Positions 14,155 through 22,059 of a stretch of DNA of 64,000 nucleotides are shown piece by piece. Positions within the stretch are counted from its first letter, which is position 1; each line of letters starts with the position of its first letter. Location: NCBI RefSeq assembly GCF_003971235.1, contig NZ_CP034661.1, positions 4,092,001-4,156,000 of the forward strand, read 5' to 3'. The notes below the pieces were generated by a model that saw nothing but the letters and a program-made list of their open reading frames with translations, was not told the DNA's origin and did no database searches. The DNA is from Chryseobacterium aureum. Lineage in GTDB: Bacteria > Bacteroidota > Bacteroidia > Flavobacteriales > Weeksellaceae. A program made the position numbers and the translations under genes.

Positions 14155-15699
14155 ATGAAACAGAAACTTTCTTTTTTCATTTTTCTTTTGACCGTAGGAT
14201 TGGCCAATGCACAGGTTGAAGAGAAAAAGCTGGATGAACTGATCCAGAATACCCTGAAAACCTTTGATGTACCTGGAATGTCCGTAGGGATTGTAAAAGA
14301 CGGGAAAATGATCTATTCCAAAGGGTTTGGTGTACGCTCTCTTACGACTAAACAACCTATGGATGATAACACCCTGGTAGGAATTGCTTCCAATTCTAAA
14401 GGTTTTACCTGTACAGCATTAGCCATCTTAGCTGATGAAGGAAAACTGAACTGGGATGATAAAGTTTCAAAATATATTCCTGAATTCCAGATGTATGATC
14501 CTTATGTTTCTCAGAATGTAACGATCAAAGATCTTATTACCCACAGAGCCGGATTGGGACTTGGGCAGGGAGATCTGATGTTTTTTCCGGAAGGAGGAAG
14601 CATGACGGTGAATGATATTGTCCACAATGTGAGATATCTGAAACCGGAAAATCCTTTCAGAACAAAATTAGATTATAACAATATCATGTTTATTGTGGCC
14701 GGAGAAGTGATTCACAGGGTTTCCGGATTAAGCTGGGCAGAGTTTATTGAACAGAGAATCATGAAGCCTGTAGGCATGACTTCCAGTTTCGGAAGCTACA
14801 ACAGAGCAAAGGCTGTAGCCAATAAAATAGATGCCCATGCACCGGTAGACGGAAAAGCCATTGCAGTTCCTCACGACTGGAACGAAACGGCCAATGCAGC
14901 AGGAGGAATTATGAGTAATATCAAAGATATGACCATGTGGGCAGAATGTCTGTTGAATAATTTCACAACGAAAGATGGTAAAAAATTAGTTTCTGATAAG
15001 AATGCCCAACAGCTTTGGAGTCTGCAGATTCCAGACAGAGTAGCGGCAAAAAATCCTTATGATACAAGTTTTTACGGATATGGATTAGGCTGGTTCTTAA
15101 GTGATGTGAAAGGCCACAAACAGGTACAGCATACCGGTGGATTGATAGGAACGGTTACGCAGTTTACCTTAATTCCGGATATGAAGCTGGGAATTGTTGT
15201 ATTAACCAACCAGCAGTCAGGAGCAGCTTTCAATACGGTTACGAATACCGTGAAAGATTCTTATCTTGGGATAGCAGATAGAAACTGGCTGAAAACGTAT
15301 GGTGACAGAATGTCTAAAATGGAAGCAGAATTCAATAAACAGAAGAAAGATGCATTTGCAAAATCTGAGGCTTTCAAAAAAGAAAAATCTCTTCAGCCAA
15401 AGGCAGAGCAGTTTACAGGAACCTATAACGATGCCTGGTTTGGTGATGTAGAAATAACACAACAGGGAAATACATACAGAATTTCATGCAAAAACTCACC
15501 AAGATTAAAAGGAGAACTGCTTCCGTATTCTAATAGCTCTTTCATTATCAAATGGGATGACAGAAGCTATGATGCAGATGCCTATATTATATTCAACTAT
15601 GATGAAAACGGAAAGGCAGAATCTGCAAGATTGAAGGCAATTTCTGATGTGACGGATTTCAGTTTTGATTTTGATGATCTGGATTTGAAGAAGAAATAA
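14155..15699 (+). CDS. secreted class C beta-lactamase-like serine hydrolase
   Basis: Signal peptide MKQKLSFFIFLLTVGLANAQ and then a beta-lactamase/PBP-type domain: the SxxK motif is SNSK in GIASNSKGFTC (about residue 79), the YxN motif is YNN in KLDYNNIMF, and the third box is HTGG in VQHTGGLIG. A C-terminal domain of about 100 residues (GTYNDAWFGDVEITQQGNTY onward) matches the DUF3471 type found in such hydrolases. Probably a periplasmic peptidase or esterase; true beta-lactamase activity is not implied. 514 residues, single gene with own promoter and terminator. Confidence 0.9.
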   Translation: MKQKLSFFIFLLTVGLANAQVEEKKLDELIQNTLKTFDVPGMSVGIVKDGKMIYSKGFGVRSLTTKQPMDDNTLVGIASNSKGFTCTALAILADEGKLNWDDKVSKYIPEFQMYDPYVSQNVTIKDLITHRAGLGLGQGDLMFFPEGGSMTVNDIVHNVRYLKPENPFRTKLDYNNIMFIVAGEVIHRVSGLSWAEFIEQRIMKPVGMTSSFGSYNRAKAVANKIDAHAPVDGKAIAVPHDWNETANAAGGIMSNIKDMTMWAECLLNNFTTKDGKKLVSDKNAQQLWSLQIPDRVAAKNPYDTSFYGYGLGWFLSDVKGHKQVQHTGGLIGTVTQFTLIPDMKLGIVVLTNQQSGAAFNTVTNTVKDSYLGIADRNWLKTYGDRMSKMEAEFNKQKKDAFAKSEAFKKEKSLQPKAEQFTGTYNDAWFGDVEITQQGNTYRISCKNSPRLKGELLPYSNSSFIIKWDDRSYDADAYIIFNYDENGKAESARLKAISDVTDFSFDFDDLDLKKK

Positions 15700-15726
15700 T
15701 ACGAGAAATCGTAAAAAATATTCAAT

Positions 15727-15780
15727 AGGAACGGGCTATTATCCTGAGCGGAGACGAAGGAAGCCCGTCCTTTTTGTTTT
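15727..15780 (+). terminator. terminator-like hairpin with a dispersed-repeat core
   Basis: AGGAACGGGCT pairs with AGCCCGTCCT (one bulged A), followed by TTTTTGTTTT. The loop contains CCTGAGCGGAGACGAAGG, which resembles the CTGAGCGnAGnCGAAG word I have seen repeated in intergenic DNA of Bacteroidota. It serves as a terminator for the serine hydrolase. Confidence 0.65.
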
Positions 15781-15819
15781 TAAATACAGTTTGTTTTCTC
15801 GGGGATGTAGCTGATAATG

Positions 15820-15876
15820 GCTAACCACCCCGTCAAAAATTCTTTGAATTTTCGCCACCCCTCCGGAGGAGGGGAA
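15820..15876. repeat. intergenic repeat with two nested palindromes
   Basis: CCACCCCGTCAAAAATTC is followed by a palindromic AAAATTC-ttt-GAATTTT and then by CCCCTCC-gga-GGAGGGG. The layout looks like a dispersed intergenic repeat of Flavobacteriales rather than unique DNA. This, the terminator hairpin and short flanks fill the 204-base gap to the archaemetzincin gene. Confidence 0.5.
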
Positions 15877-15903
15877 TATGCAGTTGGTAATAGAAATACG
15901 GGT

Positions 15904-16797
15904 TTATTGTACAAGATTCAGATCCTGATTGGCTAAAGCAAGCTCTGTAGTAAGGTGTTGTTTCTCAAAGAAATTTTTCAGTTCAAGAAGTCTTTTTTTA
16001 TGATCATAACGGATGCTCGAATTCAGTTTTCTCTGGCAAAGAGAACAGGCTCTGGCCAGATGATAATCTGTTTCTGATAATGAATTGGTCCCGTTCATTA
16101 CACAGTTGGCATTCAGGCAGTGGCTGATTCCGAACATATGGCCAATCTCGTGTGAACTTATTTTTACCAGTCTTAAAAGACTTTCATTGAAATTTGAATC
16201 GGTTAGATGACCGTCCGCAAACCTATACATTGAAGTTACTCCCACGCCATTCTCATAAGAAGCCAGTCCGAAAATGTAGTTCCATTCCGGTTTGGGGAAA
16301 AGATCTTTCTCTGTAATTCCCATCAGTACTACAGCATCTTCAGGTTTTCTTTTGATCAGAATGCTGTCCAGTACATATCCTGCCAGGATCTGTTCCTGGC
16401 CTTCTTTTGAGGTCCTTTTCACTTTTTCAGGAAAGATGCTGTTGGGCAGGGCAGGCAGTATTTTTGTTTCCAGCTGGAAATAGATTTTTAAGTACGTTTT
16501 GACAAGTGCTATTTCTTTTTTCTGAAGATCATCAAATGTTCCTATGGGCTGTATGTAAATGGTATTCTTTCCAGATTCGGGCTTTATTTTTCTTAATTTC
16601 TGAAAATCTTCAAAAGTCTGGAAGTGCTCATCATGATGATAGCGCCAGCTTCCGGGTTTGGGTAAAGAAGAAAGTTTTATATCATTCCCTGCAATAGATT
16701 CAATGTAGGTTTGCTTCTCTTTCTGGCATGAAAAAAGAAGGGTCAGTATGGTGGCATAAAAAAATAATGAAGTGAAGTTATATTTTTCCCGGTTCAT
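15904..16797 (-). CDS. archaemetzincin-like lipoprotein metallopeptidase
   Basis: The zinc site HEIGHMFGISHCLNANCVM followed 16 residues later by CSLC is the archaemetzincin signature (HExxHxxGxxxCx4CxM ... CxxC), binding one catalytic and one structural zinc. The N-terminus (MNREKYNFTSLFFYATILTLLFSC) is a lipoprotein signal ending in a lipobox Cys, so this member is probably outer- or periplasm-facing. Most relatives I know of are cytosolic. The frame reaches 16848; the ATG at 16797 fits the signal peptide. It overlaps the end of the upstream SixA-like gene by 20 bases, so the two are coupled. Confidence 0.88.
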   Translation of the reverse strand: MNREKYNFTSLFFYATILTLLFSCQKEKQTYIESIAGNDIKLSSLPKPGSWRYHHDEHFQTFEDFQKLRKIKPESGKNTIYIQPIGTFDDLQKKEIALVKTYLKIYFQLETKILPALPNSIFPEKVKRTSKEGQEQILAGYVLDSILIKRKPEDAVVLMGITEKDLFPKPEWNYIFGLASYENGVGVTSMYRFADGHLTDSNFNESLLRLVKISSHEIGHMFGISHCLNANCVMNGTNSLSETDYHLARACSLCQRKLNSSIRYDHKKRLLELKNFFEKQHLTTELALANQDLNLVQ

Positions 16798-17254
16798 AAA
16801 AGAAGAGCAGTTTCTTTTTAGCACCCTCAAATTCTGACCATGATTCACAGTCTACTTCAAAACCGGCCACTCCGCAGGTGGGGAAATGAAAAATATCTTC
16901 AGAAATGGAATTGGCAAAATTGGAAATTCCATTGTTATGGGAGAAGAAAGCAACCGAATTCAGGTTGTCATCCAGGTCATAAATTACAGATTCAAAACTT
17001 CTTTCCGAGGGATTATATAATTTTTCATCAGTAGAACAGTTTAACTGATAAGTTTGATTAAAAATTTTACAGGTATTCAGTGCACGAACCGCGGGGCTGG
17101 ACACAAAATGATCAATGGAAATATTATTGTTTTTCAGGAACCTGGACATGTGCATAGCATCCTCCAAACCTTTGTCTGCCAAAGGTCTGTCAAAGTCCTC
17201 CGTTTCCTCCGGCCAGTCGCTTTTCGCATGTCTTACGAGGATGAGTTTCTTCAT
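16778..17254 (-). CDS. SixA-like histidine phosphatase
   Basis: A short (158-residue) phosphohistidine/phosphoester phosphatase of the histidine phosphatase superfamily. The catalytic RHAK is in LILVRHAKSDW at the N-terminus, with HFVSSPAVRALNT near residue 54 and FFSHNNGISNF carrying the second His. SixA in E. coli acts on phosphohistidine of ArcB/PTS proteins; substrate here unknown. Its 3' end overlaps the start of the archaemetzincin gene. Confidence 0.9.
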   Translation of the reverse strand: MKKLILVRHAKSDWPEETEDFDRPLADKGLEDAMHMSRFLKNNNISIDHFVSSPAVRALNTCKIFNQTYQLNCSTDEKLYNPSERSFESVIYDLDDNLNSVAFFSHNNGISNFANSISEDIFHFPTCGVAGFEVDCESWSEFEGAKKKLLFFYEPGKI

Positions 17255-17354
17255 ATGATTGTTTTTTGGAAGATTAAAATTATAAAAAAAATAATGGAAT
17301 AAAACATGATTTATATAAAAAAACTGCGTTATGAATAAAATCAGTAAATTTTAC

Positions 17355-17362
17355 TAAATTTG
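17355..17362 (+). promoter_or_regulatory. -7 box of ruvX, giving a near-leaderless mRNA
   Basis: TAAATTTG followed by GCAGACTTATG: only seven bases separate the box from the ATG at 17370, so the transcript has at most a few untranslated bases. Confidence 0.65.
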
Positions 17363-17369
17363 CAGACTT

Positions 17370-17786
17370 ATGGGACAAATCCTTGCAATAGACTACGGAA
17401 AAGCTCGTTGTGGTATCGCTGCAACGGATGATATGCAGATTATAGCCAGTGGACTGGAGACTGTGGAGAACCGTTCTTTAATGGATTTTTTGAAAAAATA
17501 TTTCAGTATAAACAAGGTAGATGAAGTAGTAATCGGACTTCCCATAGATTTGAAAGGAAACGTTTCGGAAGTGGAAACGGATATATTAAAATTCATAGAA
17601 GAATTTAAAAAAGAATTTACGGATATTGCGGTTCACCGTTTTGACGAAAGATTTACTTCCAAAATGGCCTCGTTTTTCATCTCCCAAAGTGGGAAGAACA
17701 AGAAAAAGAGGCAGGAAAAAGGATTAATAGATAAAGTAAGTGCAACGATCATATTGCAGAATTTTTTAGAACAAAGATTAAGATGA
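17370..17786 (+). CDS. ruvX: YqgF/RuvX-type putative Holliday junction resolvase or rRNA-processing nuclease
   Basis: RNase H-fold protein of 138 residues. GQILAIDYGKARCGIA at the N-terminus holds the first catalytic Asp; VVIGLPIDLKGNVSE and RFDERFTSKMA carry the others. Members of this family process the 16S rRNA 5' end or resolve junctions. Its TGA overlaps the ATG of def (ATGA), so the two genes are translationally coupled. Confidence 0.93.
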   Translation: MGQILAIDYGKARCGIAATDDMQIIASGLETVENRSLMDFLKKYFSINKVDEVVIGLPIDLKGNVSEVETDILKFIEEFKKEFTDIAVHRFDERFTSKMASFFISQSGKNKKKRQEKGLIDKVSATIILQNFLEQRLR

Positions 17787-18355
17787 TTTTACCGATAAGA
17801 GCTTTTGGGGATCCTGTTTTGAGAAAAGTAGGAAAAGATATAGACAAAGACTATCCCGGATTACAGGAACTGATAGATAACATGTTCGAAACCATGTACA
17901 GCGCAAATGGCATAGGTCTTGCAGCGCCACAGATTGGTTTGGATATCCGCCTGTTTGTAATAGATGTGACGCCTCTTGCTGAAGATGAGGATTATGAAGA
18001 TATTAAAGATGAGCTGGCAACATTCAAGAAAGTATTCATCAATGCTCAGATTCTTGAAGAATCCGGTGAAGAATGGAAGTTCAACGAAGGCTGTCTTTCT
18101 ATTCCGGATGTAAGAGAAGATGTGAAAAGAAAAGGTACCATCGTTATTGAATATTATGACGAAAATTTTGTGAAACATACAGAAACTTTTTCCGATATTA
18201 GAGCCCGCGTAATTCAGCATGAATATGACCACATTGAAGGGGTGCTGTTTACCGATCACTTAAGCGCTCTGAAGAAGAAGCTGGTAAAAGGAAAACTCAC
18301 AAAAATCTCTCAGGGTGACGTAAGCATCGGTTACAAAATGAGATTTCCAAAATAA
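17783..18355 (+). CDS. def: peptide deformylase
   Basis: Removes the N-formyl group from nascent proteins. All three motifs are present: GIGLAAPQIGLD (residues 46-57), EGCLSIP (near 103) and QHEYDHIEGVLF (near 146), giving the Cys and two His metal ligands. 190 residues, typical of Bacteroidota type. The ATG lies within the ruvX stop. Confidence 0.97.
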   Translation: MILPIRAFGDPVLRKVGKDIDKDYPGLQELIDNMFETMYSANGIGLAAPQIGLDIRLFVIDVTPLAEDEDYEDIKDELATFKKVFINAQILEESGEEWKFNEGCLSIPDVREDVKRKGTIVIEYYDENFVKHTETFSDIRARVIQHEYDHIEGVLFTDHLSALKKKLVKGKLTKISQGDVSIGYKMRFPK

Positions 18356-18430
18356 TATAAACAAGGATTAAAAAGAATAATAAAAAGCAAAAAGCTAGTG
18401 CTGATTGCAGAATTTACAAAAAATAAAATT

Positions 18431-18988
18431 ATGCTGTTAGAAAAAATAATTTCAATTTCTGGAAAACCAGGACTTTTCAAATTAGTTTCTCAATTAAGAA
18501 ACGGATTCATCATTGAAGATGTTACCAACAAGAAAAAAGTGAGCATTGGAAACTCAAGCCAGGTGAGCTTACTGGATAATATTGCTATGTTTACATTTGA
18601 AAAAGAAGTTCCTTTGTTCGAAGTATTTGAAAATATTGCTAAAAACAATGGTTATAAGGAAACTATTTCTCACAAATCTTCTGATGCAGAGTTGAAAGAC
18701 TTCATGCTGGCATCTCTTCCTAACTATGATACGGAAAGAGTATATTCTTCTGATATCAAGAAATTGGCCCAGTGGTACAACATCCTTCAGAAAGCAGGGT
18801 ACATTACTCCTGAAAGCTTTGTAAAGGCAGAGCCTGAAACTTTAGAAGGTGAACCAGCTGCGGAAGAAGTAAGCATTGAAAAAGAAGCAAAAAAAGCTCC
18901 GAAAGCTGAAAAACCGGCTACTCCAAAAGTAAAAGCTACTTCAGCTGCAAAATCAGCTCCGAAAAGTACACACAGAAAACAAGGATAA
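18431..18988 (+). CDS. DUF5606 domain protein with Lys/Ala-rich tail
   Basis: MLLEKIISISGKPGLFKLVSQLRNGFIIEDV is the opening of the flavobacterial DUF5606 family; function unknown. The first 140 residues are the conserved part (NSSQVSLLDNIAMFTF, VPLFEVFENIAKNN). The remainder is a low-complexity Lys/Ala/Glu/Pro tail ending THRKQG, likely disordered and possibly nucleic-acid binding. The frame opens at 18398, but the ATG at 18431 fits the family. It follows def after 75 bases and is closed by a strong terminator. Confidence 0.85.
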   Translation: MLLEKIISISGKPGLFKLVSQLRNGFIIEDVTNKKKVSIGNSSQVSLLDNIAMFTFEKEVPLFEVFENIAKNNGYKETISHKSSDAELKDFMLASLPNYDTERVYSSDIKKLAQWYNILQKAGYITPESFVKAEPETLEGEPAAEEVSIEKEAKKAPKAEKPATPKVKATSAAKSAPKSTHRKQG

Positions 18989-19014
18989 TTCATCTCTGAA
19001 TTCAAAATACAAAG

Positions 19015-19050
19015 CCTTGTCCGGAATTTCCGGACAGGGTTTTTTGTTTT
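19015..19050 (+). terminator. intrinsic terminator after the DUF5606 gene
   Basis: CCTTGTCCGGAA pairs with TTCCGGACAGGG (one G-U), followed by TTTTTTGTTTT. Confidence 0.88.
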
Positions 19051-19191
19051 AGGCAGGTAGCAGGTGATAGGTAGCAGGGATTAGGGAGAAATTTTCTGGT
19101 TAGTTCAAATTTCGTCTTTATCTTTAAACATTATACCAGAAACTCCGCATCCTGCACCCCAACTTTCCCACCCAACCTCTACCACAGACCC
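19050..19191. repeat. heptad-repeat locus F
   Basis: Five G-rich heptads at 19050-19084 (TAGGCAG, GTAGCAG, GTGATAG, GTAGCAG, GGATTAG) face a C-rich tract at 19143-19191 (words such as TCCTGCA, CCCCAAC). Shares GCAGGGATTAGGGA with the complement of locus D. It fills the gap between the terminator and the mazG promoter. Confidence 0.7.
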
Positions 19192-19202
19192 AAAATAACC
19201 CT

Positions 19203-19210
19203 TACATTTG
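19203..19210 (+). promoter_or_regulatory. -7 box of mazG
   Basis: TACATTTG matches TAnnTTTG. It places the transcript start near 19216 and so supports the ATG at 19236 over the TTG at 19218. Confidence 0.6.
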
Positions 19211-19235
19211 TATAAGATTGAATTTCCCATTACTT

Positions 19236-20003
19236 ATGAATACGAAACAGGAGAAACTGGAAGCCTTTGGCAGATTGCTGGATATTATGGATGATCTGCG
19301 TGAAAAATGTCCGTGGGATCAGAAACAGACGCTGCAGTCCCTACGCCATCTTACCCTTGAGGAGACTTATGAGCTTTCAGATGCTATTTTACAGGAAGAT
19401 TTACAGGAAATAAAAAAAGAATTGGGTGATGTTCTGCTTCATCTGGTTTTTTATGCTAAAATCGGGTCGGAAAAAGAAAGCTTTGATATCGCTGATGTCA
19501 TCAATTCCCTGAATGAAAAGCTGATTTTCCGCCATCCTCATATCTATGGAGATGTTGAAGTGAAGGATGAGGAAGAAGTGAAGCAGAACTGGGAAAAACT
19601 GAAATTAAAAGAAGGAAACAAATCCATTTTGGGTGGTGTTCCGAAAAGCCTGCCGAGCTTGGTGAAAGCTTACAGGATCCAGGATAAGGTAAAGGGAATT
19701 GGTTTTGAATTTCATAATGCTGAAGACGCCTGGAAAAAAGTGGATGAAGAGATTCAGGAATTCCATGCTGAGACGGATTTGGATAAGAAAGAACAGGAAC
19801 TGGGTGATGTATTTTTCTCCCTGATCAATTATGCAAGAATCTCGGGAATCAATCCGGATTCTGCCCTGGAAAGAACCAACCTGAAGTTTATTTCAAGGTT
19901 TCAAAAAATGGAAAATCTTGCCGGAGAGCAGGATCTGAAACTGGCAGATATGTCTCTTGAAGAAATGGATGTTCTTTGGGAACAAGCAAAAAAACTTTCA
20001 TAA
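19236..20003 (+). CDS. mazG: nucleoside triphosphate pyrophosphohydrolase MazG
   Basis: House-cleaning hydrolase of (d)NTPs. Two MazG domains are visible: CPWDQKQTLQSLRHLTLEETYELSDAI near residue 25 with EIKKELGDVLLHLVFYAKI, and the second with AWKKVDEEIQEFHAE and EQELGDVFFSLINYAR near residue 180. The EExxE and ExxD metal-binding patterns are seen in both. 255 residues from the ATG at 19236, the family's usual size. Confidence 0.94.
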   Translation: MNTKQEKLEAFGRLLDIMDDLREKCPWDQKQTLQSLRHLTLEETYELSDAILQEDLQEIKKELGDVLLHLVFYAKIGSEKESFDIADVINSLNEKLIFRHPHIYGDVEVKDEEEVKQNWEKLKLKEGNKSILGGVPKSLPSLVKAYRIQDKVKGIGFEFHNAEDAWKKVDEEIQEFHAETDLDKKEQELGDVFFSLINYARISGINPDSALERTNLKFISRFQKMENLAGEQDLKLADMSLEEMDVLWEQAKKLS

Positions 20004-20060
20004 ATCCTGATTGGAACAATTAATGCTTCTTTTATTCCGTTAAAAAAATAAAAAATAAAT

Positions 20061-20933
20061 ATGTTGCGCTTTCTTATTTTACCTGCTTTGCTTTTATTGA
20101 GCTGTAACCCCAAAGCTCAAAACTCTTCTTCCCGTGAAGATGAACTGAAAGTTCAGTTTTCCCTGCCGAAAAAGTTAAAAGAAGTTTCCGGAATTACTTT
20201 GTCTAAGGATAAAAATATTATTTGGCTGATAGAAGACAGAGGCAATAAAAATGCAGTTTATGGTGTAAATAATAAAGGAGAAATGGTAGCTAAAGTCCCT
20301 GTAGAGAATGCCGAAAATACCGACTGGGAAGATATCATCTCAGATACTCAGGGAAATATTTACATCGGGGATTTTGGGAATAATGATAATAACAGACAGG
20401 ATCTGGCTATTCTAAAAACAGATCTGAAAGACAGTAAGCAAACGGTAACAAAAGTGGTTCAGACTACCAAGTTCCATTATCAGGGACAGACAGAGTTTCC
20501 TCCAAAGAAATCAAACCTGTTATACGACTGCGAAGCTTTTGTAGAAATGAATGGAAATTTCTATTTATTCACTAAAAACAGAAGCAAGGGTTTTGACGGA
20601 ACTTTTCTTGTTTTTCAGGTGCCCAATAAAGAAGGCGATTTTGAAGCAAAATTAATAGGTACCTTAAAGCTGGATGGAGGCTATAACGATGCAGCGATTA
20701 CTTCTGCCACGATCAACAGTACAAAAGATAAGATTGTTTTGCTGACCCATAAAAATGTACATGTTCTTACCGGATTTACTGCGGATAATTTTAATACCGC
20801 AAAAATCCAGAAAATTCCACTCCATCATAATTCTCAGAAGGAGGCTATTGTTTTTCTTGATGATAAAACACTTATGATTGCAGATGAGAAAGCTAAGGAT
20901 GAAGGTGGAAATGTGTATACGTTTGCACTTTAA
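20061..20933 (+). CDS. lipoprotein with beta-propeller-like repeats
   Basis: N-terminal MLRFLILPALLLLSCNPKAQ is a lipoprotein signal with Cys in the lipobox. The mature part (about 275 residues) holds repeats of the type KNIIWLIEDRGNKNAVYGVNNKGEMVAKVPV, GNIYIGDFGNNDNNRQDLAIL and MNGNFYLFTKNRSKGFDGTFLVFQVPN, which resemble blades of SdiA-regulated or SBBP-type propellers. A GDFGNNDNNR loop could bind calcium. No enzyme motif is seen. Located after mazG, before a bidirectional terminator. Confidence 0.78.
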   Translation: MLRFLILPALLLLSCNPKAQNSSSREDELKVQFSLPKKLKEVSGITLSKDKNIIWLIEDRGNKNAVYGVNNKGEMVAKVPVENAENTDWEDIISDTQGNIYIGDFGNNDNNRQDLAILKTDLKDSKQTVTKVVQTTKFHYQGQTEFPPKKSNLLYDCEAFVEMNGNFYLFTKNRSKGFDGTFLVFQVPNKEGDFEAKLIGTLKLDGGYNDAAITSATINSTKDKIVLLTHKNVHVLTGFTADNFNTAKIQKIPLHHNSQKEAIVFLDDKTLMIADEKAKDEGGNVYTFAL

Positions 20934-20956
20934 AAGAACAAATCTCAATACCATTA

Positions 20957-20991
20957 AAACCCCACAGCTTACAGGTAAGTCTGTGGGGTTT
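20957..20991. terminator. bidirectional terminator between convergent genes
   Basis: AAACCCCACAG pairs exactly with CTGTGGGGTTT (11 bp), 13-base loop. T-rich continuations exist on both strands (TTT on plus, TTTT on minus). Confidence 0.85.
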
Positions 20992-21033
20992 CTGAATATA
21001 TGAAAGTAATTAAAGTGATTCGGTTTGTAGAGG

Positions 21034-21753
21034 TTATGGAGTGAGGTAGGAGATATGAATATTACCACTTGACAATCTGAAATCCTGGGTATATCTGCAG
21101 CGTATTCTGAAGGTTTCTCCCGTGTTGAAAAAATTAATGGAAGAAAGGTTATGATTGAGCCCTGTAGTACGTTCTCCATGCCCTGTTGAAATACCGGCTA
21201 ATGTGGTCTGTACAGGAGAAACTTTCTGGATATAAGAATTGGCAGTTCCCGCAGTCTGCCCGGAAGGATTCAGATTAAGATCATAAGTTGCATAGGGAAC
21301 AATATTATAAAATCCTGGTTTTACTACGGTAAAAAGACCTGTTGTGGCATTATAGGTCAAATAAGCCGTATCAATCTTATTGCTCACATTGAAGATATAA
21401 GTTTGTGAATAACTTTCATGGGTACTAACCGGTGTAGAATGAGTACCTGTATAACTTCCGCTTGCGGGGCTTATATCCGTTTTATTTCCTACATACACCA
21501 CCTTTAAAAAATTTTCAGATTCTATGGTCTTCCAAACCGGGGCATTTCCCTCTCCATTAGACATCAGTACTTCACCTTTGTTTCCTGAGTTTCCTTTTGT
21601 TCTGTCATCTCCGCCTACATTCAGATCTTTTACTACCTGAAGTGAGCCATTGACATGCAGTGTTTTCTGTGGTGTTGCTGTTTTAATCCCTATTTGTGCA
21701 TTTAAAAGTATGGACATCATAAATAATGCCATATACAATAGCTTTTTTTTCAT
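21034..21753 (-). CDS. secreted surface-type hypothetical protein
   Basis: Signal peptide MKKKLLYMALFMMSILLNAQ then IGIKTATPQKTLHVNGSLQVVKDLNVGG, a start typical of Bacteroidota surface proteins in which a trimeric stalk-like segment precedes a C-terminal jelly roll. The C-terminal 140 residues are strand-rich (TYIFNVSNKIDTAYLTYNATTG, FRIRCRYTQDFRLSSGNIHISYL) and recall C1q/TNF-like folds. It has no sorting domain. Expression from a -7 box 25 bases upstream. Function unknown. Confidence 0.75.
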   Translation of the reverse strand: MKKKLLYMALFMMSILLNAQIGIKTATPQKTLHVNGSLQVVKDLNVGGDDRTKGNSGNKGEVLMSNGEGNAPVWKTIESENFLKVVYVGNKTDISPASGSYTGTHSTPVSTHESYSQTYIFNVSNKIDTAYLTYNATTGLFTVVKPGFYNIVPYATYDLNLNPSGQTAGTANSYIQKVSPVQTTLAGISTGHGERTTGLNHNLSSINFFNTGETFRIRCRYTQDFRLSSGNIHISYLTP

Positions 21754-22059
21754 TCAATTGGTGATTTTTTAGTTGAGACAAATATAAAATGTTTTTAAAT
21801 TGTCTGTTTTTTAAAGAATCAGTAATCATATAAAGCTATGGGTGGTTTTGATCTATATTACTGAAAATATGGCTTTTAATTAAAAGCCATATTTGTTTTA
21901 TTGATGAACAATGCTGGTTACAAAATAGAATTATTAAATTCAATTAAAATTGAAAATATTTTGAATATTTTTCTTTTTGTAAGTTTAATAAACTGGTATT
22001 CAGTTGGTTGTGTTGTTTGTGTTAATTAAAAAAAATGAGTTATTTTCCAGCAGGATCAT
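21754..22059. other. 306-base AT-rich gap with a 30-bp palindrome
   Basis: No gene is seen. At 21865-21894 there is a perfect 15-bp palindrome, AAATATGGCTTTTAA and its complement with no loop. It may terminate the large minus-strand metallophosphoesterase gene that ends at 22060, or bind a dimeric protein. Around 21930-21975 weaker AT-only palindromes occur. The -7 box of the surface-protein gene lies at its left end. Confidence 0.55.
21779..21786 (-). promoter_or_regulatory. -7 box of the surface-type protein gene
   Basis: Minus-strand TATATTTG, a perfect TAnnTTTG match. Confidence 0.6.
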
